Of a stretch of DNA of 64,000 nt, positions 63,910 to 64,000 are shown one piece after another. Location: positions 1,363 through 65,362 of the forward strand of contig DEFA01000013.1 in the NCBI GenBank assembly GCA_002350525.1, read 5' to 3'. The number at the start of each line of letters is the position of its first letter. The first letter of the stretch is position 1. This DNA is from Lachnospiraceae bacterium UBA2864. Its GTDB lineage: Bacteria; Bacillota; Clostridia; Lachnospirales; Lachnospiraceae. The position numbers and the translations under genes are program-made. Under the pieces are notes generated by a model that worked only from the letters and a program-made list of their open reading frames with translations, did no database searches and was not told where the DNA came from.

Positions 63910-64000
63910 TTATGATTGAACTCGCAGCATTTTTCTGTAATCCCGCGGAGAACATCCTGTAATGTCGTGAAATACCTTATTAAATGCGGTTGTGGACTGG
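63910..64000 (-). CDS. AraC-family regulator, C-terminal fragment (partial)
   Basis: The last 30 codons of a minus-strand gene read QSTTAFNKVFHDITGCSP followed by RDYRKMLRVQS and stop. This is the second helix-turn-helix of AraC regulators, with the FxxVFxxxTGxSPxxYRK motif. The rest lies beyond the window. Confidence 0.85.
   Translation of the reverse strand, partial: QSTTAFNKVFHDITGCSPRDYRKMLRVQS

Noticed and set aside
1..64000. CRISPR arrays, rRNA and tRNA genes
   Set aside because: No regularly spaced repeats with unique spacers and no tRNA or rRNA signatures were found.

Overview
The window looks like the chromosome of an anaerobic, low- to mid-GC Firmicute of the Lachnospiraceae type (Butyrivibrio/Pseudobutyrivibrio-like). 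This rests on strong AGGAGG-type ribosome sites, many U-tailed hairpin terminators, a TPP riboswitch with a terminator platform, [FeFe]-hydrogenase maturases and a Tn916-type integrase. The genus assignment is inference; no rRNA or tRNA gene was found.

Layout. 1-3419: the end of a Na/Pi cotransporter with PhoU repeats, then a PhoB/PhoR-like two-component pair. 3420-6803: a decayed mobilizable element, holding a highly folded candidate RNA, oriT-like repeats and hairpins, a MobC-like protein, a 46-residue ORF, and Tn916-type Xis and Int, but no relaxase. 6979-16238: ordinary genes (LMW phosphatase, YwlG-like, ABC-F, Fe-alcohol dehydrogenase, EEP phosphatase, NUDIX) plus a large GNAT-like protein ending in a ThiT-like membrane domain. 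16239-24180: a membrane-anchored winged-helix-like protein, small membrane proteins and lipoproteins, and a CPBP/GntR/DUF5808-like cluster with its own promoter and operator palindrome. 24311-30685: two c-di-GMP-type signalling proteins around adenosine deaminase. 30678-34575: a minus-strand thiSFGH-tenI operon under a TPP riboswitch. 34783-44299: small genes, an acyltransferase, a HAD phosphatase, and an ABC-2 exporter with a LiaS/LiaR-like two-component system. 44332-46681: hydF and hydE. 46835-49482: an ECF sigma factor, a probable anti-sigma factor and a HExxH lipoprotein.

The most unusual region is 49555-61167. A clear promoter is followed by a ~170-nt leader with an intrinsic terminator. 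Then come six tightly packed nitrogenase-like genes in the order H-D-K-H-D-K, followed directly on the same strand by hypF, hypC, hypD and hypE. The two H proteins keep the P-loop and both bridging cysteines. The D and K proteins are shorter than nitrogenase subunits, lack a full P-cluster cysteine set, and are not accompanied by nifB, nifE or nifN. HypF/C/D/E are the enzymes that build the Fe(CN)2CO group of [NiFe] hydrogenases, yet no hydrogenase subunit and no HypA/HypB are in the window. The layout suggests an uncharacterised paired nitrogenase-like reductase, possibly tied to Fe(CN)2CO chemistry and controlled by a leader RNA. A [NiFe] hydrogenase elsewhere in the genome, such as Ech, would be a simpler explanation for the hyp genes.

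61201-64000: an XRE regulator, a metallo-beta-lactamase-fold lipoprotein, an alpha/beta hydrolase, a GlsB-like membrane protein and the end of an AraC-family regulator.
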